Assembly: GCA_026928255.1 (NCBI GenBank)
Contig: JAIXKJ010000008.1
Location: 287,298-351,297, forward strand
Direction: 5' to 3'
DNA from: Anaerolineales bacterium
GTDB taxonomy: Bacteria > Chloroflexota > Anaerolineae > Anaerolineales > Villigracilaceae
Length of the DNA: 64,000 nt
Positions 16,406 to 24,116 of this stretch are shown here, one piece after another; the first letter of the stretch is position 1; the number at the start of each line of letters is the position of its first letter. The notes beneath the pieces are model-generated. The model saw only the letters and a list, made by a program, of their open reading frames with translations, made no database searches and was not told the DNA's origin. The position numbers and the translations under genes are program-made.

Positions 16406-16636
16406 CCAACGTTTACGCCTGTCAACGTTCAAACCGCACAACGCGCTTGATTTGCAATAACGGGCTAACCCGTCGCTGACTACTTGATTCGCCAACGAAG
16501 TTCCCTTGCGGGGCGACAGGCGAGTTCGGTCTAACGCGCTCCCGAGTGCGCCGACGTTGGGCTTCCACCTCGCTCTCCCAACTCGCTGACGGGACGACTT
16601 ACTACTCCTGTCCTAACTTTTCTTGATTTGATTGTG

Positions 16637-16709
16637 TGGACCCAGAGGGATTCGAACCCTCGACCTCCTCAATGCCATTGAGGCGCGCTCCCAACTGCGC
16701 TATGGGCCC
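16637..16709 (-). tRNA. tRNA-Ala (GGC)
   Basis: A 73-nt cloverleaf with the G3-U70 alanine identity pair in GGGCCCA/TGGGTCC, anticodon loop ATGGCAT, T-arm GGTTCGAATC and discriminator A. CCA is not encoded. Its 3' end lies about 17 nt before the leuS T-box. Confidence 0.95.
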
Positions 16710-16767
16710 CCTTTTCAATTTATTAATTTTCAAAGTAATCAACGAATCATGTCTGATTACCGAAAGG

Positions 16768-16840
16768 TGGACCTGAGGGGATTCGAACCCCTGACCTCCT
16801 CAGTGCGATTGAGGCGCGCTCCCAACTGCGCTACAGGCCC
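16768..16840 (-). tRNA. tRNA-Ala (CGC)
   Basis: A 73-nt cloverleaf: acceptor GGGCCTG/CAGGTCC with G3-U70, anticodon loop ATCGCAC, T-arm GGTTCGAATC, discriminator A. It is the first gene after a strong promoter and lies 58 nt upstream of tRNA-Ala(GGC). Confidence 0.95.
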
Positions 16841-16862
16841 GTTATTCAAAACGGCGAACGCT

Positions 16863-16891
16863 ATTCTACTTGATGGCGGTTAGAATGTCAA
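16863..16891 (-). promoter_or_regulatory. Promoter of the tRNA-Ala pair
   Basis: -35 TTGACA (perfect), a 17-nt spacer and -10 TAGAAT. I find no clear separate promoter before the leuS leader, so transcripts may continue into it. Confidence 0.8.
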
Positions 16892-16930
16892 TAAGCGGAC
16901 AAACGCAGAATTTCCGAATCGGATTTTCTC

Positions 16931-16959
16931 TTGACCCAAGCCCTCGAACGCTCTACAAT
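16931..16959 (+). promoter_or_regulatory. Promoter of glyA-gcvT
   Basis: -35 TTGACC, a 17-nt spacer and -10 TACAAT, about 36 nt before the ATG. Confidence 0.75.
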
Positions 16960-16995
16960 CAAGATAATTCATCACAAAAAAACAGGAGCCTATTC

Positions 16996-19900
16996 ATGCC
17001 AGACCATTTGTTTCGCGGTTCGCTAAAAGAACTCGACCCCGCCGTGTACGAGTTGACTCAATTTGAATTGGAACGCCAATATCGCAAATTGATTCTCATC
17101 GCCAGCGAATCGTCCGCGCCGATGGCGGTGCGCGAAGCGCTGACTTCCGCCTTTCAAAACCTGTACGCCGAAGGCTACCCCGACGAAGATTCGCGCTGGA
17201 TGAGCGAAGAAGAAATTCTCGATTACCCCGCGCGTTTGGCGCATTATCGCCGCAACAGCGACCCGCGCTATTACAAAGGCGTGGAATACGCCGACGCGAT
17301 CGAAGCGCTGGCGCGACGGCGCGCCGCCGAAGCCTTCGCCGCCAACGGCTTGACGGCGAATCAGATTTACGTCAACGTGCAGGCGCTTTCGGGCGGACCG
17401 GCAAACAACGCCGTTTATCAAGCCTTAATTAACATCGGCGACACGGTGATGGGACTCGACCTATTGCACGGCGGCCACCTCTCGCACGGTTCGCCGGTCA
17501 ACCGCAGCGGCAAATGGTTTCACGCGGTGCATTACTCAATCAACGCCGACGAACGCTTGGACTACGAAGCCATCCGTCAACTGGCGTTGGAAAACAAACC
17601 CAAACTGCTAATTGCGGGCTACTCCTCTTACTCGTGGGTTCCCGATTGGAAAAAATTCCGCGAGATTGCGGACGAGGTCGGCGCGTATTTCCTCGCGGAC
17701 ATTTCGCACATTGGCGGGTTGGTTGCGGCGGGCGTGGTCGCTTCGCCAATCGGCATCGCGGACGTGATTATGTCCACGACGCACAAGTCATTGGACGGTC
17801 CGCGCGGCGCGGTGTTGCTGACGCACAGAGCCGACGTCGCCAAAAAGTTGGACAAGGCTGTTTTTCCCGGCGAGCAAGGCGGGCCGCATGTGAACGTCTT
17901 CGCCGGTTTGGCGCTGACTTTCAAATTGGCGCAAACCAAACAATTCAAAAAATTGCAAGCGCAAACGATTAAGAACGCCGTCGCTATGGCTGACCAATTT
18001 ACCAAGCGCGGCTTGCGCGTCCCCTTCGGCGGCACGGACACGCATTTGGTCAACGTGGATTGCTCGTCGATCGTCAACGCCGAGGGCGTGAAGTTAAGCG
18101 GCGACCAAGCGGCGCGGATTTTGGACGTCGTCGGCGTGGTGGTTAACCGCAACACAATCCCCGGCGACAAAAGCGCCGCCGCGCCTTCGGGCATTCGACT
18201 CGGCACGCCGTGGATCTCTCAACGCGGATTCAACGAGAAGCAAGCGCGTCAACTGGCGAACGTCATCGCCGACGTGTTGTTGGCAAGCGCGCCGCACGCG
18301 GTGGACACCGCCCGCAAAGGAAAGCAACGCCGCGCTAAATTGGACTTCGCCGTTTTGAACGAAGCCAAGTTGAAAATCCGCAAGTTGGCGACCGAAGCCG
18401 GCATTGACTTCAAACCGACCAACAGCGGGTATCCGCATTTTTATTATTTGGACGACGCCTTCAAAACGGGCGTGTTTGAAATTGGCGGACGGCGCGTTCG
18501 TCAGATGTTGGACTACGTCGTTTCGTCCGACCTTTCAGCGCTGAAAAAAGGGAAGACGCAACACACGTCTATCTCCACGCCGAAGGGCGTTGTGCAAGGC
18601 TTGTTGAAAAACGTGGACAACGCCACTTATCAACTGGCGGTGGCGAAGAAAGACGCGGCGCTGACCGCGACTTGGCTGCGCGACCTTTCAGACGGCTACG
18701 TTTCCCTTGGGCTCGACGGCGAAAAAGATTTCAGCGCCAAACGCGCGCCCGGACCGTTTACGGTGCATGAGGTTAAGGCGCAATTGTCCGCTACGCAGCC
18801 GCCGCTTAAAAGCGAAGTAAAACCTTGGTTTGTCGGAGTCCGCTCAAAGGGCGAAGAAGCGGCGTTGCCATTCTTTGAATGGAGCGAACCGGAAAACGTC
18901 GAGTTGAAGAAAACGGCGCTTTATCAAACGCATAAAGATTTGGGCGGCAGGATGGTGCCGTTTGGCGGTTGGGAAATGCCGGTGCAGTACACGAGCATTT
19001 ACGAAGAGCATTTGGCGACGCGCCAAGCGGCCGGGCTGTTTGACGTTTCGCACATGGGCGCGTACGACGTGCGCGGCGAAGACGCCGCCGCTTTCCTCGA
19101 CGCGGTTTGCGGCAACGACTGCGGAAGTTTGGACCCCGGCGAAAGTTTGTACACGCATTTTCTAACGCCCGACGCGGACGTGTTGGACGATTTGTTAGTT
19201 TACAAACGCGGCGCGAATAATTATTTAGTGGTCGTCAACGCCGCCAACGACGACAAAGATCGCGCTTGGCTGGAAGCGGTGCGCGACGGAAAAGTCCGCG
19301 TGGATAACGCTCGCCCTTGGGCGCGGACTTACGGCTACAACGCGCAGATCCGCAATTTGCGCGACGCGAAAGCGGGCGACGCCATGCGCGTGGACATCGC
19401 GTTGCAGGGACCGAAATCGCGCGATATTCTCTTCGCCTTAGGCGCGGACGACGCGACGAAGCAACGGATTATGAACTTGAAGCGCACACAACTTTGCGAC
19501 GCGACAGTGGGCGGGTTTGATTTAATCGTCTCGAGCACGGGGTACACTGGCGAGAAGATGGCGTTTGAGTTGTTCGTCCACCCGCAGCGTTCGGTTGATT
19601 TTTGGAACGCGATTTTGAAAGCGGGCGAACCGTTCGGCGTGAAGCCGGCCGGCTTGGGCGCGCGAGATTCGCTGCGAACGGAGGCGGGACTTCCGCTGTA
19701 CGGGCATGAGATGGGACTCGGCTCCGGCGTTAATGGCGGGCGCGATTTGGGCGTGGCGGAAGGCGGCTTTGCGGCTTACGTTAAAACTTACAAGCCGTGG
19801 TTCATCGGGCGCGAGGCGTTTGTCGCGCGCGAGCAAGAGCGCAAGGGCGCGGTGATTCGCTTCCGCTTTGACGAGCAGCGCGTGCGGATGGCGCATCACG

Positions 19901-20103
19901 GCGACCCAGTCGTCAACGAAGCGGGCGAACGCATCGGCTTTGTTACCTCTTGCGCGATTGACAGCGAACGCTTTTTGACCGGGCAGGCGTTTGTCGAATC
20001 GGCGTACATGAAGGAGGGGACGGTCATCGGCGTGCATCAGGGCGGCACGATGGAACGCCCGGCTGGGATGGCGAAGGTGGTTAGTCGGTTCGCTAAGTTG
20101 TAA
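16996..20103 (+). CDS. glyA-gcvT: Serine hydroxymethyltransferase-aminomethyltransferase (GlyA-GcvT) fusion
   Basis: One frame of 1035 residues. Residues 1-480 are serine hydroxymethyltransferase, with PLP lysine Lys264 in STTHKSLDGPRG. Residues about 635-1035 are glycine-cleavage T-protein (MVPFGGWEMPVQY, GLFDVSHMGAYDV, GYTGEKMAFELFV). The T-protein makes methylene-THF from the aminomethyl group on H-protein, and SHMT uses methylene-THF to turn glycine into serine, so a fusion could channel the folate. The 480-630 segment (MLDYVVSSDLSAL, then LLKNVDNATYQLAV) looks like a decayed T-protein fragment. AGGAG sits 7 nt before the ATG. Genes for P- and H-proteins are not in the window. Confidence 0.93.
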   Translation: MPDHLFRGSLKELDPAVYELTQFELERQYRKLILIASESSAPMAVREALTSAFQNLYAEGYPDEDSRWMSEEEILDYPARLAHYRRNSDPRYYKGVEYADAIEALARRRAAEAFAANGLTANQIYVNVQALSGGPANNAVYQALINIGDTVMGLDLLHGGHLSHGSPVNRSGKWFHAVHYSINADERLDYEAIRQLALENKPKLLIAGYSSYSWVPDWKKFREIADEVGAYFLADISHIGGLVAAGVVASPIGIADVIMSTTHKSLDGPRGAVLLTHRADVAKKLDKAVFPGEQGGPHVNVFAGLALTFKLAQTKQFKKLQAQTIKNAVAMADQFTKRGLRVPFGGTDTHLVNVDCSSIVNAEGVKLSGDQAARILDVVGVVVNRNTIPGDKSAAAPSGIRLGTPWISQRGFNEKQARQLANVIADVLLASAPHAVDTARKGKQRRAKLDFAVLNEAKLKIRKLATEAGIDFKPTNSGYPHFYYLDDAFKTGVFEIGGRRVRQMLDYVVSSDLSALKKGKTQHTSISTPKGVVQGLLKNVDNATYQLAVAKKDAALTATWLRDLSDGYVSLGLDGEKDFSAKRAPGPFTVHEVKAQLSATQPPLKSEVKPWFVGVRSKGEEAALPFFEWSEPENVELKKTALYQTHKDLGGRMVPFGGWEMPVQYTSIYEEHLATRQAAGLFDVSHMGAYDVRGEDAAAFLDAVCGNDCGSLDPGESLYTHFLTPDADVLDDLLVYKRGANNYLVVVNAANDDKDRAWLEAVRDGKVRVDNARPWARTYGYNAQIRNLRDAKAGDAMRVDIALQGPKSRDILFALGADDATKQRIMNLKRTQLCDATVGGFDLIVSSTGYTGEKMAFELFVHPQRSVDFWNAILKAGEPFGVKPAGLGARDSLRTEAGLPLYGHEMGLGSGVNGGRDLGVAEGGFAAYVKTYKPWFIGREAFVAREQERKGAVIRFRFDEQRVRMAHHGDPVVNEAGERIGFVTSCAIDSERFLTGQAFVESAYMKEGTVIGVHQGGTMERPAGMAKVVSRFAKL

Positions 20104-20144
20104 ACGGACTTATAAACGGACTCTGTCGCGGACTCACGGACGGG

Positions 20145-20178
20145 AACGGACGGCGTATGCCGTCCGTTCTTTTATTTT
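20145..20178 (+). terminator. Terminator after glyA-gcvT
   Basis: AACGGACGGC, loop GTAT and GCCGTCCGTT are followed by CTTTTATTTT. The hairpin lies just beyond the stop of the convergent phosphodiesterase gene, while its T-tract overlaps that stop. Confidence 0.85.
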
Positions 20179-21170
20179 GGGCAGCCGACGGATTCTTTTA
20201 AGACGGGCAGACCGAAGGCTTCGTAGATTGGGACGCCGTCCCATTCGGCGGGGAGGTCTAAGCCGAGCGCGAAGGCGGCGGTGGCGGCGGTGTCCACCGT
20301 GGACACGGGCGAGGTCAACTGCGCGGGGCGAACGTCCGCGCCGAAAGCGATCCACGGGATGGTTTTATCCTCAGGCAGACTCGACCCGTGCAACTGGTCG
20401 TGTCCGCCGTGGTCGGCGCTGATGATGAACAGCGTTTCAGACAGCAGCCCGCGCTGATTTAATTCGGCGACCAGTTGTTCGAGCGCTTGGTCGGCGCGGC
20501 GCAGGACGCTCAACTGCTGCCACGAAAGCCAGCCGTAAACGTGCCCCATCCAATCGGCAGTGGGGAAATGAACGAAGAGCAGACGAAAATCGGCGGGGAA
20601 GTTTTCAATCAAATCGGCGACGATGACTAAATCGCGGTCGTTGATGAATTGAAAAACGTCCACGCTTTGCGGCTCAGAAATTTGACGCAACTTTTCTTTG
20701 CCGACGTACATCACCGTTTGCCCGCCCGCCGCGTGGACGAGGTCGAACAAGTCGGTAACTTGCGCGTACCCGTTTTTGGGGACGTAATCGTTCCAGTCCA
20801 CTTTGTGTTTGATGGGGCATTGTCCGCTGAGCATGGAGACGTGCGAAATTAACGTTACGCTGGGGTACACCGTTTGCGCGGAAAGCGAATAGGCGGATTG
20901 AGTCAACAGCGAGGTTAGGAAAGGCATCGGCGCGAGCGCAATCGCGTCGGGGCGAAAGCCGTCTATGGAGAGGATGACGACGCGGCGGGCATGCGGCGCG
21001 GGAGTCGTCGTCAGCGTGGCGGAAGGCTTGACAGTCGGCGTCGCCGTCGGCGCGGACACGGGCGGAAGAGTCGCCGTTTGGGTTGCTGGTTTCGTCGTCG
21101 GCGGAGAAGGCGGCGCGGATTGGGCGCAGGCGACAATCAGAAAGCAAAAGCAGGCGACGAGGCGCTTCAT
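20172..21170 (-). CDS. Type I phosphodiesterase / nucleotide pyrophosphatase-like lipoprotein
   Basis: An alkaline-phosphatase-superfamily hydrolase of 332 residues anchored by a lipobox (CFLIVAC, Cys15), with a Thr/Pro linker to about residue 55. Metal and nucleophile residues: Asp in SIDGFRPD, Thr nucleophile in YPSVTLISH, Asp/His in TADWMGHVYG, DH in SADHGGHDQLHG. The C-terminus is intact. It acts outside the cytoplasm on an unknown phosphodiester. Its ATG overlaps the stop of the 41-residue membrane protein upstream (ATGA), so the pair is coupled. Confidence 0.85.
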   Translation of the reverse strand: MKRLVACFCFLIVACAQSAPPSPPTTKPATQTATLPPVSAPTATPTVKPSATLTTTPAPHARRVVILSIDGFRPDAIALAPMPFLTSLLTQSAYSLSAQTVYPSVTLISHVSMLSGQCPIKHKVDWNDYVPKNGYAQVTDLFDLVHAAGGQTVMYVGKEKLRQISEPQSVDVFQFINDRDLVIVADLIENFPADFRLLFVHFPTADWMGHVYGWLSWQQLSVLRRADQALEQLVAELNQRGLLSETLFIISADHGGHDQLHGSSLPEDKTIPWIAFGADVRPAQLTSPVSTVDTAATAAFALGLDLPAEWDGVPIYEAFGLPVLKESVGCPK

Positions 21171-21292
21171 CGGTTAATCAAAATTAAAAAGGTGGCAACG
21201 GCGGCGCTGGCGAGGCAAAGAAAAATGAAGGTTGATAAAATGGTCGAGAAGACGCTGCGTTCGGATTGGGTTGGGCGGTTGTCTTTTTTCAT
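21167..21292 (-). CDS. 41-residue single-span membrane protein
   Basis: A short gene ending in an ATGA overlap with the phosphodiesterase. The sequence opens MKKDNRPTQSERSVFS (polar, basic) and continues with one hydrophobic helix of about 24 residues ending LILINR. A TACAAT -10 box stands 6 nt before the ATG and there is no Shine-Dalgarno, a leaderless arrangement. No family is recognised. Codon overlap and start context support a real gene, perhaps a membrane partner of the lipoprotein. Confidence 0.55.
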   Translation of the reverse strand: MKKDNRPTQSERSVFSTILSTFIFLCLASAAVATFLILINR

Positions 21293-21319
21293 GCGTTCAT
21301 TGTAATTCGCTTTCAAAGG

Positions 21320-21347
21320 TTGATTTTTCTTTATAAGATGTTATAGT
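21320..21347 (+). promoter_or_regulatory. Promoter of DUF4332 gene
   Basis: -35 TTGATT, a 16-nt spacer and -10 TATAGT, about 20 nt before the ATG. Confidence 0.55.
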
Positions 21348-21366
21348 TTAGCAAAGGAGACAAACT

Positions 21367-21771
21367 ATGCCTACATTAATTGAAATTGAAGGAATTGGAC
21401 CCGCGCGAGCGGAGAAGTTGCAAGCGGCGGGCGTGCGCGGCGTGAACGGGCTTTTGCAAGCAGGCGCGACTCGCAAGGGACGTTTAGACCTCGCCAAAGC
21501 CACCGGCTTTACGCCGAAGGCTATTTTGGAATGGGTCAATCGCGCGGATTTGTTTCGCGTGAAAGGAGTCGGAACGCAGTATTCGGACTTGCTCGAAGCC
21601 TCCGGCGTGGATACGGTCGTGGAACTTTCCAAACGCAAACCCGAAGCGCTGTTAGAAGCGATGGACAAAGTCAACGCGAAGAAAAAATTAGTGCGCCAAT
21701 TGCCGACGTTAGACGCGGTGAAAGATTGGGTAAAGCAAGCCAAAGGCTTGAAGCGCGTCATTCAGTATTAA
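21367..21771 (+). CDS. DUF4332 helix-hairpin-helix protein
   Basis: A 134-residue protein with two HhH-like units, IEGIGPARAEKLQAAGVRGVNGLL at the N-terminus (in two parts) and VKGVGTQYSDLLEASGVDTV in the middle. This matches DUF4332, which resembles the non-sequence-specific DNA-binding HhH of polymerase and ligase proteins. Role is unknown; nucleic-acid binding is the reasonable inference. AAGGAG precedes the ATG, and the gene stands alone between its own promoter and a bidirectional terminator. Confidence 0.8.
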   Translation: MPTLIEIEGIGPARAEKLQAAGVRGVNGLLQAGATRKGRLDLAKATGFTPKAILEWVNRADLFRVKGVGTQYSDLLEASGVDTVVELSKRKPEALLEAMDKVNAKKKLVRQLPTLDAVKDWVKQAKGLKRVIQY

Positions 21772-21778
21772 GAGAAAA

Positions 21779-21808
21779 AATCCCGATGAAAACATCGGGA
21801 TTTTTTAT
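21779..21808. terminator. Bidirectional terminator
   Basis: ATCCCGATG and CATCGGGAT are flanked by A-run and T-run, serving both the DUF4332 gene (+) and the aminotransferase (-). Confidence 0.9.
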
Positions 21809-23038
21809 TTATCCGTTTTTCACCAGCGCTTCTTTCAACGTCGCGCCGAGCCGCGCAATTCCTTCGCGGATTAATTCGGGCGACGAGTACGAGAAGTTCA
21901 AACGCATCGTATTCGCTCCGCCGCCGTCGGGATGAAACGCCGTACCTGGCACAAACGCCACCTTGCGCTGAATTGCGCTTTCCAACACCTTCGCCGCGTC
22001 CGCGCCTTCGGGCATCATGCCCCAAAGGAACATGCCGCCTTCGGGTTTCGTCCAGCGCATTTCTTCGGGGAAGAATTCGTCCATCATTTCGAGCATGACG
22101 TCGCGGCGCTCTTTATAGACGGAACGAATCGCCTTGACATGCTCGTCAATGAAGCCGCCTTTGCCGACTTCGTACGCCGCCATTTGATTGAAACTGGAAG
22201 TGTGCAAATCGGCGGCTTGCTTCGCCATGACCATTTTTTGAATCACATTGGGCGGCGCGACCACCCACGCCAAACGCAAACCGGGCGCAAGCAGTTTCGA
22301 GAAGGTGCTTAAGTAAATCACGTTGCCCGTGTATTCGTGGTCGCCGTTCTCGCGGTATTGCGCGTCGAGGTACGCCACCGAAGGCAGATGTTCGCCGCTG
22401 TAACGCAACTGACCATAGGGGTCGTCTTCGACAATCGGCACGCCGTATTGATCCGCCAATTTGACCAACATCTGACGGCGCTCCAAACTGAGAGTCGCGC
22501 CGTAGGGGTTTTGGAAATTCGGCAAGACGTAAATAAATTTTGGTCCGGCGCGAAGCGCTTTTTCCAACTCTTCCACAATCATGCCGTGTTCGTCCACTGG
22601 CACGGCAACATATTGCGCGCCGTAAGCGTTCCACGCTTGCAACGCGCCGAGATAAGTCGGCGACTCGACGAGGATGCGGTCGCCGCGATTGATAAACAAA
22701 CGCCCGATAAAGTCCAGCGCTTGTTGCGAGCCGGAGGTAATCAAAATATTGGCGGGCGTCGCCGAAAGTTTATAACGTTCGGTGTGTCTTGCAATCATCT
22801 CGCGCAACGGCAGGTAACCGTCCGTCGCGCCGTATTGCAAAGCCGTCGCGCCGTGAAGAGTCAACACGCGCTCGCAGGCTTCTTCAAATTCTTTCAGCGG
22901 AAAAACTTCCGGCGCGGGCAAGCCGCCCGCAAACGAAATGATGTCGGGCTGTTCGGTCAATTTCAACAACTCGCGGATGACCGAACTCTTCATGCTTTGC
23001 GCGCGATGCGCGAAACGATATTCCCAAGGCGTTTGCAT
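21809..23038 (-). CDS. PLP-dependent aminotransferase, class I/II (LysN/2-aminoadipate type)
   Basis: A fold-type-I aminotransferase of 409 residues. Motifs: SFAGGLPAPEVFP near the N-terminus, TSGSQQALDFIGRLF, the Asp-x-x-Tyr region VEDDPYGQLRYSG, and PLP lysine in STFSKLLAPGLRLAW. The N-terminal FAGGLP pattern is common in 2-aminoadipate/branched-chain aminotransferases (LysN, ArAT-like) and in MocR C-domains; no winged helix is present. AAAGGAG precedes the ATG. A leader ORF with an embedded terminator lies directly upstream, suggesting transcription attenuation. The exact amino donor is not assignable. Confidence 0.88.
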   Translation of the reverse strand: MQTPWEYRFAHRAQSMKSSVIRELLKLTEQPDIISFAGGLPAPEVFPLKEFEEACERVLTLHGATALQYGATDGYLPLREMIARHTERYKLSATPANILITSGSQQALDFIGRLFINRGDRILVESPTYLGALQAWNAYGAQYVAVPVDEHGMIVEELEKALRAGPKFIYVLPNFQNPYGATLSLERRQMLVKLADQYGVPIVEDDPYGQLRYSGEHLPSVAYLDAQYRENGDHEYTGNVIYLSTFSKLLAPGLRLAWVVAPPNVIQKMVMAKQAADLHTSSFNQMAAYEVGKGGFIDEHVKAIRSVYKERRDVMLEMMDEFFPEEMRWTKPEGGMFLWGMMPEGADAAKVLESAIQRKVAFVPGTAFHPDGGGANTMRLNFSYSSPELIREGIARLGATLKEALVKNG

Positions 23039-23051
23039 AGTCGCTCCTTTG

Positions 23052-23129
23052 TTAAATAAAAAAGCCCGACAGATAACCCGTCAGGCTGATAAACACGCAA
23101 CACAAAAGCGCAAAAAATATTTCGCTCAT
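23052..23129 (-). CDS. 25-residue leader peptide / small hydrophobic ORF
   Basis: A 25-codon frame, MSEIFFALLCCVFISLTGYLSGFFI in content, that is MSEIFFALLCC then VFISLTGYLSGFFI. It is nearly all hydrophobic. Its ATG is 5 nt after a TAAGAT -10 box with a well-spaced -35. The last 12 codons run through an intrinsic terminator hairpin and the stop falls in its T-run. The aminotransferase starts 13 nt later. This layout is that of a leader peptide in an attenuator, but a real membrane microprotein is also possible. Confidence 0.5.
   Translation of the reverse strand: MSEIFFALLCCVFISLTGYLSGFFI
23054..23087 (-). terminator. Intrinsic terminator in aminotransferase leader (attenuator)
   Basis: Minus strand: AGCCTGAC, 9-nt loop and GTCGGGCT (one T-G pair), then TTTTTTATTT. 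It stands between the leader promoter and the aminotransferase ATG. Confidence 0.7.
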
Positions 23130-23134
23130 GCTTT

Positions 23135-23163
23135 ATCTTACCTTTTTTTGAAGCGCAATTCAA
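23135..23163 (-). promoter_or_regulatory. Promoter of leader ORF and aminotransferase
   Basis: -35 TTGAAT, a 17-nt spacer and -10 TAAGAT. Transcription would begin at about the ATG of the leader ORF. Confidence 0.65.
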
Positions 23164-23256
23164 CGGATAAAAGTAATCTTGACCGACGACGTTCCGCCGC
23201 TTTTCAGCCGTCGAGCCTGATTCGGCGCTTCGACATTTTTTTACGCCGAAAGCGAA

Positions 23257-24111
23257 TCAGCCAAACAGCGCGATGATCATCACGCCGCTAAACACAACCA
23301 GCGAGCCGACGACGCGCATTTCGCCCATGCGTTCTTTCAAAAAACGCCAACCGAGAAACGCGCCGATGACCACGCTAATTTCGCGGATTGCGCCCGTGTA
23401 ACTGATCGGCGCAAAACTGTAAACGTACAACGCCAGCAAATACGCGCCGACTCCCAACGCGCCGCCGACCATCAAGATGCCGCGATTTTTCTTCCATGCG
23501 CGAAACAACGAATCCCAGCCGTAGCGAAAGCCGACGTAAGGCGCGGTCAGCAGCGGGGTGAAAACGAAGATGCCCAAACCGTATTGCAGGGACGGCGTTT
23601 GGCGCACGGCGGCGCCGTCTACGAAGGAATATAGCGAAATAACAAGCGCCACGCCCAACGCGCTTAAGATTCCTTTGAGGTGGGCGCGTTTGTTCGGGCT
23701 GTGCAACAAGCCCGCCGAGCCGATGATTGCCATGCCGCCCGTTACCAACGCCAAGCCGATGTATCCGCCGAAGGTGAGGCGTTCGCCAAGAAAGACGGCG
23801 CTCCATAACGCGAGCAAAGCGGGCGCCGCTCCGCGCGCGATGGGATAAATCAGCGAGAAATCGTGGTCGGCGTAGGCGGAACTGAGCGACATAAAATAAA
23901 CGACTTCCAAGAGGACGCTGACGGCGAGGAAACCCCAAGCCTGACGCGGCGGCGCGCCGAAGAAAAACATCAGCCCCAGCGCAAGGACTCCGCCGCAAAT
24001 GCTTTGCCAAGTGATGGCAAAATATTTTTCGTCCGCGCTTTTGAGCAGGAAATTCCAAGCGGTGTGAAATAGCGCGGCGAGGAGCAAAAGGAAAATAGCG
24101 AAGAGCGGCAT
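23257..24111 (-). CDS. EamA-family (DMT) transporter
   Basis: A 284-residue membrane protein with ten hydrophobic segments and two EamA repeats. The start MPLFAIF is chosen because a longer frame would overlap the upstream MBOAT gene. The N-terminal LLLAALFHTAWNFLLKSADEK and the second-half PISYTGAIREISVVIGAFLGW are typical of this family. The substrate is unknown. It lies 5 nt after the MBOAT stop and is probably in one transcript with it. It is followed by an inverted repeat (CTGATTCG/CGAATCAG) without a T-run. Confidence 0.85.
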   Translation of the reverse strand: MPLFAIFLLLLAALFHTAWNFLLKSADEKYFAITWQSICGGVLALGLMFFFGAPPRQAWGFLAVSVLLEVVYFMSLSSAYADHDFSLIYPIARGAAPALLALWSAVFLGERLTFGGYIGLALVTGGMAIIGSAGLLHSPNKRAHLKGILSALGVALVISLYSFVDGAAVRQTPSLQYGLGIFVFTPLLTAPYVGFRYGWDSLFRAWKKNRGILMVGGALGVGAYLLALYVYSFAPISYTGAIREISVVIGAFLGWRFLKERMGEMRVVGSLVVFSGVMIIALFG

Positions 24112-24116
24112 AATAA

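Larger units (their letters stand above)
16303..16620 (-). promoter_or_regulatory. T-box riboswitch, leucine specifier
   Basis: The minus strand begins with a Stem I carrying AGTA and AGAG-type motifs. The specifier loop reads GAA-CTC-G at 16524-16522, a Leu codon read by tRNA-Leu(GAG). The T-box core GGGTGGTACCGCGG lies at 16355-16342; its TGGT can pair with the ACCA end of uncharged tRNA-Leu. A terminator follows. Six heptamer repeats sit between the Stem III region and the T-box core, lengthening the leader. This region fills the long gap between leuS and the tRNA-Ala genes. Confidence 0.92.

Noticed and set aside
23210..23256. Terminator after the EamA gene (CTGATTCG/CGAATCAG inverted repeat)
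   Set aside because: The stem is interrupted by a long loop and no T-run follows on the minus strand.
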